From contig SDWK01000208.1 in NCBI GenBank assembly GCA_004195335.1, forward strand, positions 1-5,088: a stretch of DNA of 5,088 bases, read 5' to 3'. This document shows, in pieces, positions 4,393 through 5,088 of this stretch; position 1 is the first letter of the stretch; every line of letters starts with the position of its first letter. The notes under the pieces were generated by a model. It worked only from the letters and a program-made list of their open reading frames with translations, had not been told where the DNA came from and made no database searches. The position numbers were made by a program, and so were the translations under genes. This DNA comes from Shewanella sp. (lineage in GTDB: Bacteria; Pseudomonadota; Gammaproteobacteria; Enterobacterales; Shewanellaceae).

Positions 4393-5088
4393 ACTTTAAC
4401 CAATTTCTCTAATGTTTGGATGAGTACAGGATCTAAAGGCGCTTTGACTATCATCTCCTCTTCGGTTCCCGGATGAGTGAACCTAAGTTGAGCGGCATGC
4501 AGAAACAAACGATTTAATCCCAAAGCTCTTAGGCTGTCGTCATACTTTTGCTCACTGTATTTATCATCGCAAGCGATAGGATGACCGGCATACTGGCAGT
4601 GGACACGAATTTGATGAGTTCTTCCCGTCACAGGGCTAGCCTGGACTAAGGTTGAGCCTTGATAGCGCTGTATAATCTTGAAACGAGTCTCGCACTCTTT
4701 TCCCTCTTGATTAACGCGTACTATGCGCTCACCAGATTTGAGGGTTAACTTAAGCAACGGCGCTTTAATGGCCTTATCTCGAGCTTGCCAAGTCCCTTTA
4801 ACCAGAGCCTGATAATCTTTTTGCATCTTCTTAAAACGAAGCTGATCGTGTAGATGTCTGAGTGCACTACGTTTCTTTGCGATAAGCAATACACCAGAGG
4901 TATCTTTGTCTAAGCGATGTGCCAGCTCCAGAAACTTCTGAGTAGGTCGTAGCGAGCGCATGGCTTCAATAATGCCGAAATCGATACCACTGCCACCGTG
5001 AACGGCAAGTCCCGCAGGCTTATTCAAAACAATGAGGTGTTTATCTTCGAATAGAATACGCTCTTCTAATTGAGACACTTTACTCAGA
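4389..5088 (-). CDS. rluC: 23S rRNA pseudouridine synthase RluC, 3' part (start off window)
   Basis: About 232 codons of an RluA-family pseudouridine synthase are visible. The catalytic motif HRLDKDTSG has its essential Asp encoded at 4908-4910. LNKPAGLAVHGGSG, QKDYQALVKG, SPVTGRTHQIRVH, RLFLHAAQLRFTHPGT and AGHPIACDDKY match E. coli RluC (319 aa), which makes pseudouridines 955, 2504 and 2580 in 23S rRNA. A GTG at 5076-5078 can look like a start, but the frame stays open to the window edge and reads Leu-Ser-Lys-Val before it, matching the linker in E. coli RluC. The gene therefore continues, and the N-terminal S4 RNA-binding domain (about 85-90 residues) lies beyond position 5088. It overlaps the phosphatase gene by 4 bp. 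Confidence 0.95.
   Translation of the reverse strand, partial: LSKVSQLEERILFEDKHLIVLNKPAGLAVHGGSGIDFGIIEAMRSLRPTQKFLELAHRLDKDTSGVLLIAKKRSALRHLHDQLRFKKMQKDYQALVKGTWQARDKAIKAPLLKLTLKSGERIVRVNQEGKECETRFKIIQRYQGSTLVQASPVTGRTHQIRVHCQYAGHPIACDDKYSEQKYDDSLRALGLNRLFLHAAQLRFTHPGTEEEMIVKAPLDPVLIQTLEKLVKV

Noticed and set aside
5076..5078. GTG as the start codon of a short pseudouridine synthase
   Set aside because: The frame remains open to the window edge, the preceding residues fit the RluC linker, and the family needs an N-terminal S4 domain. The gene is cut by the window, not short.

Overview
This window looks like a chromosomal fragment of a gammaproteobacterium, most likely Shewanella or a close marine relative. 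I infer this from the proteins, which closely resemble E. coli RluC, YceF, YceD, L32 and PlsX, from the preserved gene order, and from a repeat type with ATACC(A/G)AT(T/C)GGTAT ends, which I associate with marine Shewanella-like genomes. The first 19 bases are not genomic. They match the Nextera (Tn5 mosaic-end) sequencing adapter and cut into plsX, so the window begins at the end of a contig or read.

Layout, left to right: the start of plsX, then rpmF (ribosomal protein L32) and yceD (DUF177, 23S rRNA accumulation), all on the minus strand and transcribed yceD-rpmF-plsX. This is the ribosome and fatty acid/phospholipid operon also known from E. coli. A 337-bp divergent intergenic region carries a near-consensus promoter almost touching yceD, plus several inverted repeats. 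yceF (Maf-type m7GTP pyrophosphatase) runs on the plus strand. A non-coding stretch follows, with a complete 264-bp MITE-like element (1919-2182), then a GAF-PAS-GGDEF diguanylate cyclase gene on the plus strand. The last codons and stop of that gene lie inside a second, half-length copy of the same element (3569-3690). At the right, on the minus strand, are a HAD-family phosphatase gene and the 3' part of rluC (23S rRNA pseudouridine synthase), overlapping by 4 bp.

The conserved backbone is rluC, HAD phosphatase, yceF, yceD, rpmF, plsX: housekeeping genes for 23S rRNA modification, 50S assembly, nucleotide clean-up and phospholipid precursor synthesis. The cyclase gene is the accessory part. 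It sits between two same-orientation copies of a mobile repeat, inside a neighbourhood where E. coli has rluC next to yceF. I found no new multi-gene system. The points most worth a second look are the repeat-bracketed cyclase gene whose tail comes from the repeat, its lost c-di-GMP inhibitory site, the nearly leaderless yceD promoter, and the structured right half of the repeat element.
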